Source of the DNA: Phycisphaerae bacterium
GTDB lineage: Bacteria > Planctomycetota > Phycisphaerae > WQYP01
Direction: 5' to 3'
NCBI GenBank assembly: GCA_013044065.1
Contig: JABEVA010000206.1
Location: 1 to 5,192, forward strand
Length of the DNA: 5,192 nt
Shown: positions 1-5,192 of the stretch, in pieces
Layout of the letters: every line of letters starts with the position of its first letter
Numbering within the stretch: position 1 is the stretch's first letter
The notes under the pieces: model-generated
What the model was told of the DNA's origin: nothing
The model's input: only the letters and a program-made list of their open reading frames with translations
Database searches by the model: none
Program-made: the position numbers and the translations under genes

Positions 1-2
1 CA

Positions 3-716
3 TCAGGCCTGAACACTTACATGAGCCATATCTGGTTCGGCCCCACTGGAAAACATGGACGATTGCTGCCGCCCGGTGGCCGCGTATTCTGGCAGACCAC
101 GGATGGCGGCAAGACATGGCAAACGGTGAATGTCGGCCATCAATTTGGATCGGCCGCGTGGCTGGGATCGTGGAAGCGTATCGTGTTGGGCGGGCAGGGC
201 GGTGCGATGCTCATTTCCACCGATGCGGGTAAAAAGTGGGTGAAAATAGCGACGGGGCTGCAAGGGCCAACGGCAGGCTTGGCGGCGATCAGCTTTATCA
301 AGGGCGGTCAAGTGGGCTGGGCGGTGGGCGGCCAAGGCAAAGTTTTGCGCAATGGCGATTGGACGCAAGCAGCCCAGCCAGTGATTCTCCATACCCTGGA
401 CGGCGGTAAAACCTGGGCAGCGCAAAGCCTGCCTGCCGATCCGACCGGATCGCTCACGACGGTGTGGGCCATCTCGGCCAAACAGGCATGGGTGGGTTCT
501 TACCTGGGTTATGCCACAGCCAACCCGGCGGGTGCGTTACCGTGGTTGCTGCACACCACCAATGGCGGTGCAACGTGGCACAATACGCTTAGGCACGTGG
601 TGAGTATTCACCAATTGTTTTTCGCCAATGCACGGCATGGCTGGGCGATCGGAGGCCAGGGCGGCAGCCCTTTTGAGCCATTCGCCGCAGCGCTGCTGAT
701 TTATAGGGGCAGATGA
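3..716 (+). CDS. Asp-box (BNR/YCF48-like) beta-propeller protein, C-terminal part, 5' end outside window
   Basis: The frame is open to the left edge, so the gene starts upstream. The first ATG (position 21) has no Shine-Dalgarno and no signal peptide after it, so it is probably internal. Numbering from that ATG, four Asp-box turns of the S/T-x-D-x-G-x-T-W type are visible: TTDGGKTW (26-33), STDAGKKW (66-73), TLDGGKTW (125-132) and TTNGGATW (179-186, Asp replaced by Asn). They are interleaved with strands of the type GWAVGGQG (99-106), WVGSYLG (157-163) and GWAIGGQG (207-214). This is the blade pattern of YCF48/HCF136-like and BNR/sialidase-type propellers. Family knowledge: the photosynthetic members assist photosystem II assembly, but most bacterial relatives are extracytoplasmic proteins of unknown role. 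No sialidase catalytic set is evident in the visible part. Irregular spacing between the boxes (40, 59 and 54 residues) suggests loop insertions. The protein ends shortly after the last blade strand, without a visible anchor or sorting tail. The fold call is firm; the function is unknown. Confidence 0.85.
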   Translation, partial: SGLNTYMSHIWFGPTGKHGRLLPPGGRVFWQTTDGGKTWQTVNVGHQFGSAAWLGSWKRIVLGGQGGAMLISTDAGKKWVKIATGLQGPTAGLAAISFIKGGQVGWAVGGQGKVLRNGDWTQAAQPVILHTLDGGKTWAAQSLPADPTGSLTTVWAISAKQAWVGSYLGYATANPAGALPWLLHTTNGGATWHNTLRHVVSIHQLFFANARHGWAIGGQGGSPFEPFAAALLIYRGR

Positions 717-815
717 CGCGGTACGGCCACGAATAAACTCCGGGCACGAAGTCACAAAATTACGGATAGAACGAAGTATCGAATAGACAGACCCTTAACA
801 GAAGGCAACGGACCC

Positions 816-853
816 AACGAAGGATAAATAAGTGGTGGAAAAAGTTCTTCGTT
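816..853 (+). repeat. Inverted repeat / possible 5' leader hairpin
   Basis: AACGAAG at 816-822 is the perfect reverse complement of CTTCGTT at 847-853. The stem can be extended inward to ten pairs (816-825 with 844-853) if two G-U wobbles are allowed, leaving an 18-base loop. A second copy of AACGAAG at 770-776 could compete for the same right arm. There is no T-run on the 3' side, so it does not look like an intrinsic terminator. It may be a leader structure, or chance in an AT-rich stretch. Confidence 0.3.
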
Positions 854-882
854 TCCTTCCTTGGCTTGGTGTTCAAAGATAA
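832..882 (+). other. Candidate 16-codon leader ORF (speculative)
   Basis: GTG at 832 opens a short frame reading (M/V)VEKVLRFLPWLGVQR and ending with TAA at 880-882, 22 bases before the ATG of the large gene. A purine-rich GAAGGA (819-824) sits seven bases upstream, a plausible ribosome binding site. The frame overlaps the right arm of the inverted repeat at 847-853, so its translation could in principle alter the fold. Sixteen codons is well within chance expectation, and there is no run of one regulatory amino acid as in classical attenuators. Confidence 0.15.
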
Positions 883-893
883 AGTTTGCTTTT

Positions 894-898
894 AAAGG
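894..898 (+). promoter_or_regulatory. Shine-Dalgarno of the large secreted-protein gene
   Basis: AAAGG lies six bases before the ATG at 905. This spacing favours 905 over the in-frame ATGs at 914 and 920 as the start. All three would keep the signal peptide. Confidence 0.6.
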
Positions 899-904
899 TG
901 AAAA

Positions 905-3900
905 ATGATTCCTATGGTGATGCGAAAAGTTGGTTTGTTGGCGATGTTGGTCGGTTTGTTGTTGAGTAGCGGCCTGAATTCCGGGATACAAGCTCAGACC
1001 GCCGCTCTCTCCAATGGGTTGCTGCCGGCGATGCCAGTGGCGCACGGCCCGAAAATTAATGGCAGTTTGCGGGGATGGAATATGGCGGCGGCGGACCCGA
1101 TCTGGATGAGCGCCGCGACGGCTAAAAATATGCACGCTCTGGCGGTCCTCGAATATACCAAAAGGGCTTTGTATTTTGGCGTGCGCGTAACCCTGCCCAA
1201 CCGCAAACTCATCAACGTCAATAGCCCCATGGATGCCTTCTGGCGCGGCGATGAGGTGGAACTGCGACTGGTGGCAGACCCGAGTGTCGCTTATCCGGTC
1301 AATCCTCTGGCTGCCAATGTGAAAAATAATCTCCGTGCCGGCAGCCTGACGTTCTGGAAAGATTCCGTTACCGGCCAATGCTATATTCAAATGTTTCGCG
1401 GCGTGAATTTAAATTTGGGACACGTGGTGAACCCGCCGGGTTCGGCGATTAAAGTTGTCGAGCATGGTAAGCATGGCTACACCATGACGGCGCGGATTCC
1501 GTGGAGCGTTCTCGACGCGCCGGGCGGCGTGCTGCCGTTTAAGCCGGGACAAAAAATGGCGGCCGTCATCAGCGTTCACTTTGCCGGCCTTACCTATATA
1601 GCCAACGCGGTTTACCGAAAAGATCCGGGCAGCTTTGCCTTTAATCGGTCCATGGATTGGGGCCAAGTTGCATTTGCAAAAACGGACCGCATTGCCCCCC
1701 TCTATCCGCCGCTAAATAAGTATCTGGCCCAGCATGCAGCCCAAGCCCGCGGCGCGCCGATTACCGTGCAGGTGCCGCGCCGGGAAAAAGTTTCCATCAA
1801 TATTTTTGGCCCGCATGGCCAGGTCATTCGCGAATTGATGACCGGTGCAGTCCATAAAAAAGGTCCGTTAACCGTCTACTGGAATGGCCGCGATCAATGG
1901 GGCTCGCCCGTTCCGCTGGGTACCTACCAATGGGGTGCCTATTTTTCGCCGGGGTTGCGGGCCAAATATATCGGCACGGTAGGATCTTCCGGTGCACCGC
2001 CTTATCCCACGCCCAACGGACTCGGTGGTTGGGGTGGAGATCACGGCCCCTGTATTGATGTGGCCGCGGATAAAACCGGCATGTATTTTTTGTGGACGGT
2101 GGCCGAAGCGCAAAAGGCCGTAGTGAAGGTGAATTACCATTATCAAACGGTATGGCGGACGACACCGTTTGTGGGTGGCGGGTTTGGCCCGCTGTACGCG
2201 ATGGCATGCAATGGCCGGCGAGTGTTTATTGTATTTGGCGGGGCGAATCCGTCGCTGGTGAAGCTTAGCGCCAAGACCGGTCAAATGCTGATCTGGCCGA
2301 ATGGCTCACCGACCGTTCCCATCAGCCATGCGGCTATGGTAAAGGTGCCGCCCCAATCATCGCCACTCTCATTTCAGCCGGAAGGTTGCGGACTCGCCGC
2401 CAATGCACATCAGGTATTTGCCTCGGTGTATAGTAAAAATCAAATCCGCATTTTTAACCCGCACACGGGGCAACTCACCGGTTCACTGGCCTGCGCGGGA
2501 CCGCGCGGCGTATGTTTGGACTCCAAAGGCAATTTATTTGCGGTGTCTTATGTGCCGGGCCAGCCCGGAAAAATTGTGGAGTTTGTCCATGCCGCCGGAG
2601 CATCTCGGGAGGTCGTGGCCGATCATCTGGCCATGCCTTGGCACGTAGCAGTGGATTCCCAAGGAAACATCCATGTCACCGATGAGGGTGCCAGCCAGCA
2701 GGTCAAGGTATTTTCGCCGCAGGGGCGGTTGATTCAGACTTTGGGCAAGCGCGGCGGGCGACCATGGGCGGGCAAGTACGAAGCGACGAACTACCTTGAA
2801 CCCGCGGGCATTGTCGCCGATGCCCAAGGAGGAATTCTCACCGCCCAAGCGTCGCTGCCGAAGGTGTTTTCACGCAACGACGCGGCCACCGGCAAATTGC
2901 TTAAGCAGTGGTTCGGCAGCCAGGGTTATTGGGGCCAGCTTGTGCCCAGCCCGCTCCATCCGCGCACGGTGTATTACCAATTGGAACCGGCGGGTCTGGC
3001 CCGAGCCCGGGTGCTAAGCCGCCATAAAGTCGCCGCGCCGCAGGCCTATTGGCTCATGCCCAAGGCTGGGTATCATTCGGTGGGCCAGCTTAACGATGGC
3101 GATGGCCAGCCGGATACGGTACGGGCCGTCAACCACCAGTCCTATTATTTCGGTGACTTTAACCCGCACGGGATTGCCCTGATTCAGGGTAATCAGATGC
3201 TGCCGGTGGCGCATTTTCTGGTGCTTAATAAGGGTGAAAAAGGCAATCCCTATCCACGCAACGTGCTGGAAATTTGGTCCGACCGCAATGGCGATCATCA
3301 TATTGAGCCGGGTGAAGTGCAGCGTGTCACTTCGATTGCCGGCAAGCCATTGGTTCCTCTGGCCCAGCAGGAAGGCTCGATGTGGATGGCTCGCAATGGT
3401 GATATTTACCTGGCCACCGAAGCCAACAGCATTTTGGAAATTCCGGCGGTTAGGTTTCGAGCCAATGGCTCGATCAAATGGGATCCAGAAAAGGCCCGGT
3501 ACGCGGTGCCGTGTGTGCTCAAACGCGCCGGTAAGCACCTCTGGACCGGCTGGCGGGAGGGTATTTTGGGCATGCGTGTGGATAAAGACGGCAACATTTA
3601 TGTGTGTGTCAACGCCACGGTTCGCTATGACACCACCGCCGAAACCAAGGCCATGAACCACGGTATGGGTCACGACAGTTGCTGTAACGCTGTGAAGTTT
3701 ATGAAATTCTCACCAGCGGGCAAACTGCTGTGGATGGCGGGTCGCAAGGCGGCCGATCAATCCGGCCACGGCTTGCTGCACCATTTTTGGGTGATGGGCG
3801 GCCTGGTTGGCGACAGCTACGTTGCCGGTGGCAGTGAATGGGGCCAGATCTATTTTTACACCCATGACGGCTTTTTTGTCAGTTCCATTATGAACAATCC

Positions 3901-4822
3901 GAATCAGGCTCCGTTGCCCGGGCCTTACACTTTTGGCAGCGAGACTGATTCCGGCTTTGTCCGGTATTTTCCCGCCAAAAATCAGGTGTGGGCGTATGCC
4001 GGTGGCATGGCCTACAAGGTGCTGGGTTTTGACCATGGCAAGGTGACAGGCCAAAGCCGGCAGTGGGGGCAGGTGGTGCTTCCCGCCATCTATCCGTCGA
4101 AATGGCAACGGCTGGAAAAGCGGCGTATCGGGCATTTGGTAATCGCTCCGCTGCATAAACCTTGGAATAATCCCGCCGCGTGGCCGGGGGTGCCGGTGTC
4201 AGCACTGCGTCGCGGAGGCCGGTTGCTGGCAAAAGTGCAACTGGGTTACAACGCCCAATATCTCTGCGCCCGCTTCGCGGTGGTGGACGCCAAGCCCATT
4301 GCCAATGCGGCCCATTCGGCGAAGATCGCTTTTCACGGCGGCGATACCGTGGGCCTGGACCTGGGGCCGGCATCGGCCAAAGGGGCCAGGCTGGTGCGCG
4401 GCGACGTGCGAATACTGGCGGCGCTGATTAACGGCAAGCCGGAATTGATCGGCATGAAACCAATCAGCCAACGCTACCACGCCAAAGCCAGTTATTACAC
4501 CCCATCGGGCGGCCACGTGCATTTTGCCTTCGTGGGTTACATTCCGGGCGGCAAGGTAAACATCGTGCGCGACGCCAACGGCAAGGGTTACGTGGCTACG
4601 TTGGCGGTGCCGCGGAAGTTTCTGGCCCTAAGCCTCAAGACCGGCGCAACGCTGCGGATGGATGTGGAAGTGAATTACTCAGGCTATACCGATCGCGGCT
4701 TGCAGGTGCTCTCGCGCAATTATTTGTTCTCGCCGAATAATGGTACCACCACCATGATTGATGACATTCCCACGGAAGCGAAGCTGAATCCACAGTGGTG
4801 GGGCCAGGCCACAGTGAAATGA
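905..4822 (+). CDS. Large secreted multidomain protein: CBM9-like, FlgD-like Ig, NHL-like propeller, CBM9-like
   Basis: This is a 1305-residue protein of unrecognised specific function, probably an extracytoplasmic binding or scaffold protein. Residues 1-30 form a Sec signal peptide: MRK at 6-8, a Leu/Val-rich core at 9-20 and likely cleavage after Ala30 (IQA|QT). Residues about 45-265 look like a CBM9/DOMON-like beta-sandwich, with an EY..RALYFGVRV strand (from 83), GDEVEL (115-120) and GYTMTARIPW (from 191). Residues about 284-350 match the FlgD-type Ig domain, including WNGRDQWGSPVPLGTY at 326-341. Residues about 380-1045 hold NHL-like blades (for example PRGVCLDSKGNLF near 533, HVAVDSQGNIHVTD near 580, MRVDKDGNIYVCV near 889). 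They also contain DxDGxxD at 731-737 and an EF-hand-like loop at 793-804. Residues about 1085-1297 repeat the CBM9-like pattern (GYNAQYLCARF from 1114, GGDTVGLDLG at 1145-1154, GYVATLAVPRKF from 1228). There is no C-terminal membrane anchor, PEP-CTERM or Por-type sorting tail, and no recognisable catalytic motif or CxxCH heme site. It is co-directional with the upstream propeller gene and converges with the gene downstream. The domain calls come from sequence pattern only; the CBM9-like and FlgD-like calls are stronger than the blade count. Confidence 0.9.
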   Translation: MIPMVMRKVGLLAMLVGLLLSSGLNSGIQAQTAALSNGLLPAMPVAHGPKINGSLRGWNMAAADPIWMSAATAKNMHALAVLEYTKRALYFGVRVTLPNRKLINVNSPMDAFWRGDEVELRLVADPSVAYPVNPLAANVKNNLRAGSLTFWKDSVTGQCYIQMFRGVNLNLGHVVNPPGSAIKVVEHGKHGYTMTARIPWSVLDAPGGVLPFKPGQKMAAVISVHFAGLTYIANAVYRKDPGSFAFNRSMDWGQVAFAKTDRIAPLYPPLNKYLAQHAAQARGAPITVQVPRREKVSINIFGPHGQVIRELMTGAVHKKGPLTVYWNGRDQWGSPVPLGTYQWGAYFSPGLRAKYIGTVGSSGAPPYPTPNGLGGWGGDHGPCIDVAADKTGMYFLWTVAEAQKAVVKVNYHYQTVWRTTPFVGGGFGPLYAMACNGRRVFIVFGGANPSLVKLSAKTGQMLIWPNGSPTVPISHAAMVKVPPQSSPLSFQPEGCGLAANAHQVFASVYSKNQIRIFNPHTGQLTGSLACAGPRGVCLDSKGNLFAVSYVPGQPGKIVEFVHAAGASREVVADHLAMPWHVAVDSQGNIHVTDEGASQQVKVFSPQGRLIQTLGKRGGRPWAGKYEATNYLEPAGIVADAQGGILTAQASLPKVFSRNDAATGKLLKQWFGSQGYWGQLVPSPLHPRTVYYQLEPAGLARARVLSRHKVAAPQAYWLMPKAGYHSVGQLNDGDGQPDTVRAVNHQSYYFGDFNPHGIALIQGNQMLPVAHFLVLNKGEKGNPYPRNVLEIWSDRNGDHHIEPGEVQRVTSIAGKPLVPLAQQEGSMWMARNGDIYLATEANSILEIPAVRFRANGSIKWDPEKARYAVPCVLKRAGKHLWTGWREGILGMRVDKDGNIYVCVNATVRYDTTAETKAMNHGMGHDSCCNAVKFMKFSPAGKLLWMAGRKAADQSGHGLLHHFWVMGGLVGDSYVAGGSEWGQIYFYTHDGFFVSSIMNNPNQAPLPGPYTFGSETDSGFVRYFPAKNQVWAYAGGMAYKVLGFDHGKVTGQSRQWGQVVLPAIYPSKWQRLEKRRIGHLVIAPLHKPWNNPAAWPGVPVSALRRGGRLLAKVQLGYNAQYLCARFAVVDAKPIANAAHSAKIAFHGGDTVGLDLGPASAKGARLVRGDVRILAALINGKPELIGMKPISQRYHAKASYYTPSGGHVHFAFVGYIPGGKVNIVRDANGKGYVATLAVPRKFLALSLKTGATLRMDVEVNYSGYTDRGLQVLSRNYLFSPNNGTTTMIDDIPTEAKLNPQWWGQATVK

Positions 4823-4835
4823 TGGCGAAGGCAAA

Positions 4836-4884
4836 CCCAGCGGCGGGGAAATCACGAGCATCTCCGGCCCGCGCCGACGCTGGG
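4836..4884. repeat. Imperfect inverted repeat (hairpin 1 of convergent spacer)
   Basis: CCCAGCG at 4836-4842 is the exact complement of CGCTGGG at 4878-4884. After one G/A mismatch, three further pairs form (CGG 4844-4846 with CCG 4874-4876), leaving a GC-rich loop of 27 bases. It begins 13 bases after the stop codon of the large gene. It lacks a following T-run, so any terminator role would not be of the classical intrinsic type. Confidence 0.4.
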
Positions 4885-4887
4885 TAG

Positions 4888-4923
4888 GGCCGACCGGATT
4901 AGCGAGGCCTGCCCTGGTCGGCC
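4888..4923. terminator. Perfect 8-bp inverted repeat, possible bidirectional terminator or dispersed palindromic repeat
   Basis: GGCCGACC (4888-4895) and GGTCGGCC (4916-4923) are exact reverse complements separated by 20 bases. One G-U and one G-C pair extend the stem inward, and TA/TA extends it outward after one mismatch. AGGGC (4886-4890) can alternatively pair with GCCCT (4911-4915). Its place between converging genes, five bases beyond the minus-strand stop codon, fits transcript-end formation for either gene. On the plus strand it is followed by ATAGTTT, a weak T-tract; on the minus strand there is none. The layout, GTAGGG then a palindrome around GGATTAGCGA, also resembles short intergenic palindromic repeats known from many bacterial genomes. 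Confidence 0.4.
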
Positions 4924-4928
4924 ATAGT

Positions 4929-5192
4929 TTAGAGCCGCCACACTTTTGCTTCGCCGCCGGCGATGCAGATGCTTTCCAGGCGTACCTCCGCCGGTACACT
5001 GGGAGGTTCAAAAATCGGCTGAATTTCCAGAGTGTGTTCACCAACGGGCAGTCCTTCCGCGAGGACTTCCCACAGGTGGCCATTGCCGCCACTGCGGCCC
5101 AATTTGCCCGCATCACACTCTCTACCGGTTCCACCATCAATAAGGATGCGGTATTTGCCCGATCGAGGCGTGGATTCGCCAAACACCAGTAC
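4929..5192 (-). CDS. C-terminal end of a probable SGNH/GDSL-hydrolase-like protein (5' end outside window)
   Basis: The frame ends with TAA (complement of 4929-4931) and runs open to the right edge, with 87 residues visible. The GTG at 5184-5186 is preceded in frame by Val-Leu and is most likely an internal valine, not a start. The visible part reads as a compact all-beta domain: SGKYRILIDGG near the start, then LWEVLAEGLPVGEHTLEI, and a tail RLESICIAGGEAKVWRL. From memory of the family, a 'GL..GEHTLEI.P.F...LR(L/I)ESICVAGG.A.V' ending is typical of the accessory beta-sandwich at the C-terminus of SGNH/GDSL-hydrolase-like proteins (esterase or lysophospholipase-L1-like) in Planctomycetota and Verrucomicrobiota. 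The catalytic blocks (GDSL, Gly, Asn, DxxH) would lie upstream, outside the window, and cannot be checked. The gene is convergent to the large secreted-protein gene. That it is a real coding end is likely; the hydrolase assignment is tentative. Confidence 0.65.
   Translation of the reverse strand, partial: VLVFGESTPRSGKYRILIDGGTGRECDAGKLGRSGGNGHLWEVLAEGLPVGEHTLEIQPIFEPPSVPAEVRLESICIAGGEAKVWRL

Larger units (their letters stand above)
717..904 (+). other. Intergenic region and leader of the large secreted-protein gene
   Basis: This 188-base gap is AT-richer than the flanking genes. No convincing sigma70-type -35/-10 pair with 16-18 base spacing was found, and no GC-rich hairpin followed by a T-run lies after the upstream stop. 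What can be seen: AACGAAG occurs twice (770-776 and 816-822), its reverse complement CTTCGTT occurs at 847-853, there is a small GTG-initiated ORF at 832-882, and a Shine-Dalgarno sits at 894-898. Whether the downstream gene has its own promoter here or is read through from the upstream gene cannot be decided from the sequence. Confidence 0.6.
4823..4928. other. Convergent intergenic gap with two tandem hairpins
   Basis: The large plus-strand gene and the minus-strand gene end tail-to-tail across this 106-base GC-rich spacer. Almost all of it is taken up by two adjacent inverted repeats (4836-4884 and 4888-4923). No start codon with a ribosome binding site and no conserved peptide was seen in it. 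Confidence 0.6.

Noticed and set aside
21..23. ATG at 21 as the true start of the first gene
   Set aside because: There is no Shine-Dalgarno upstream, no signal peptide follows, the frame is open to the left edge and propeller sequence begins almost at once, so the gene most likely starts outside the window.
717..904. Promoter candidates such as TTAACA (795-800) with GATAAA (823-828)
   Set aside because: The spacer is 22 bases, too long for a sigma70-type promoter, and other combinations match the consensus poorly, so none is reported as a feature.
752..1390. Minus-strand open frame of 212 codons overlapping the leader and the start of the large gene
   Set aside because: It is antisense to the signal peptide and CBM9-like domain, is rich in His/Arg/Gln as expected of a shadow frame, and shows no recognisable domain.
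3234..3656. Plus-strand open frame of 140 codons inside the large gene
   Set aside because: It is a frame-shifted shadow of the propeller region, with Trp/Arg/Pro/Cys-heavy composition and no motif.
3014..3673. Minus-strand open frame of 219 codons inside the large gene
   Set aside because: It lies fully antisense to the propeller region, where the plus frame has clear NHL-like and calcium-loop motifs; its composition is low-plausibility and it has no motif.
4679..5182. Minus-strand open frame of 167 codons spanning the convergent spacer
   Set aside because: It overlaps the end of the large gene and is out of frame with the better-supported 4929-5192 frame. Its sequence shows no domain and reads through both hairpins.

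Overview
The window holds three protein-coding genes, two of them cut by the window edges. It has no RNA genes, mobile elements or CRISPR array that I can see. Composition is moderately GC-rich in the genes, with an AT-richer leader before the central gene. The gene content points to an environmental Gram-negative-type bacterium of the Planctomycetota/Verrucomicrobiota/Lentisphaerota kind. These lineages carry many very large secreted proteins built from CBM9-like, FlgD-like Ig and NHL/YCF48 propeller modules. This assignment is an inference from domain style, not from a marker gene.

Layout: (1) 3-716, plus strand, is the C-terminal part of a beta-propeller protein with four Asp-box (BNR/YCF48-type) repeats; its 5' end lies outside the window. 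(2) 717-904 is a noncoding leader/intergenic stretch. It contains a short inverted repeat, a possible 16-codon leader ORF and a good Shine-Dalgarno for the next gene. (3) 905-4822, plus strand, is the centrepiece: a 1305-residue protein with a signal peptide, an N-terminal CBM9-like beta-sandwich, a FlgD-like Ig domain, a long NHL-like propeller region with two Asp-rich putative calcium loops, and a second CBM9-like domain at the C-terminus. (4) 4823-4928 is a convergent intergenic gap containing two consecutive imperfect hairpins. (5) 4929-5192, minus strand, is the C-terminal end of a protein whose tail resembles the accessory domain found at the end of some SGNH/GDSL-hydrolase-like proteins.

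The first two genes are co-directional and both encode extracytoplasmic-type propeller proteins, so they may belong to the same surface or secreted polysaccharide/adhesion programme. The 188-base gap and absence of overlap make a tight operon uncertain. The third gene converges on them and is a separate transcription unit. No catalytic motif was recognised in the large protein; binding or scaffolding is the safest reading. I did not find clear evidence of a wholly new system. The unusual item is the large protein with matching CBM9-like domains at both ends.
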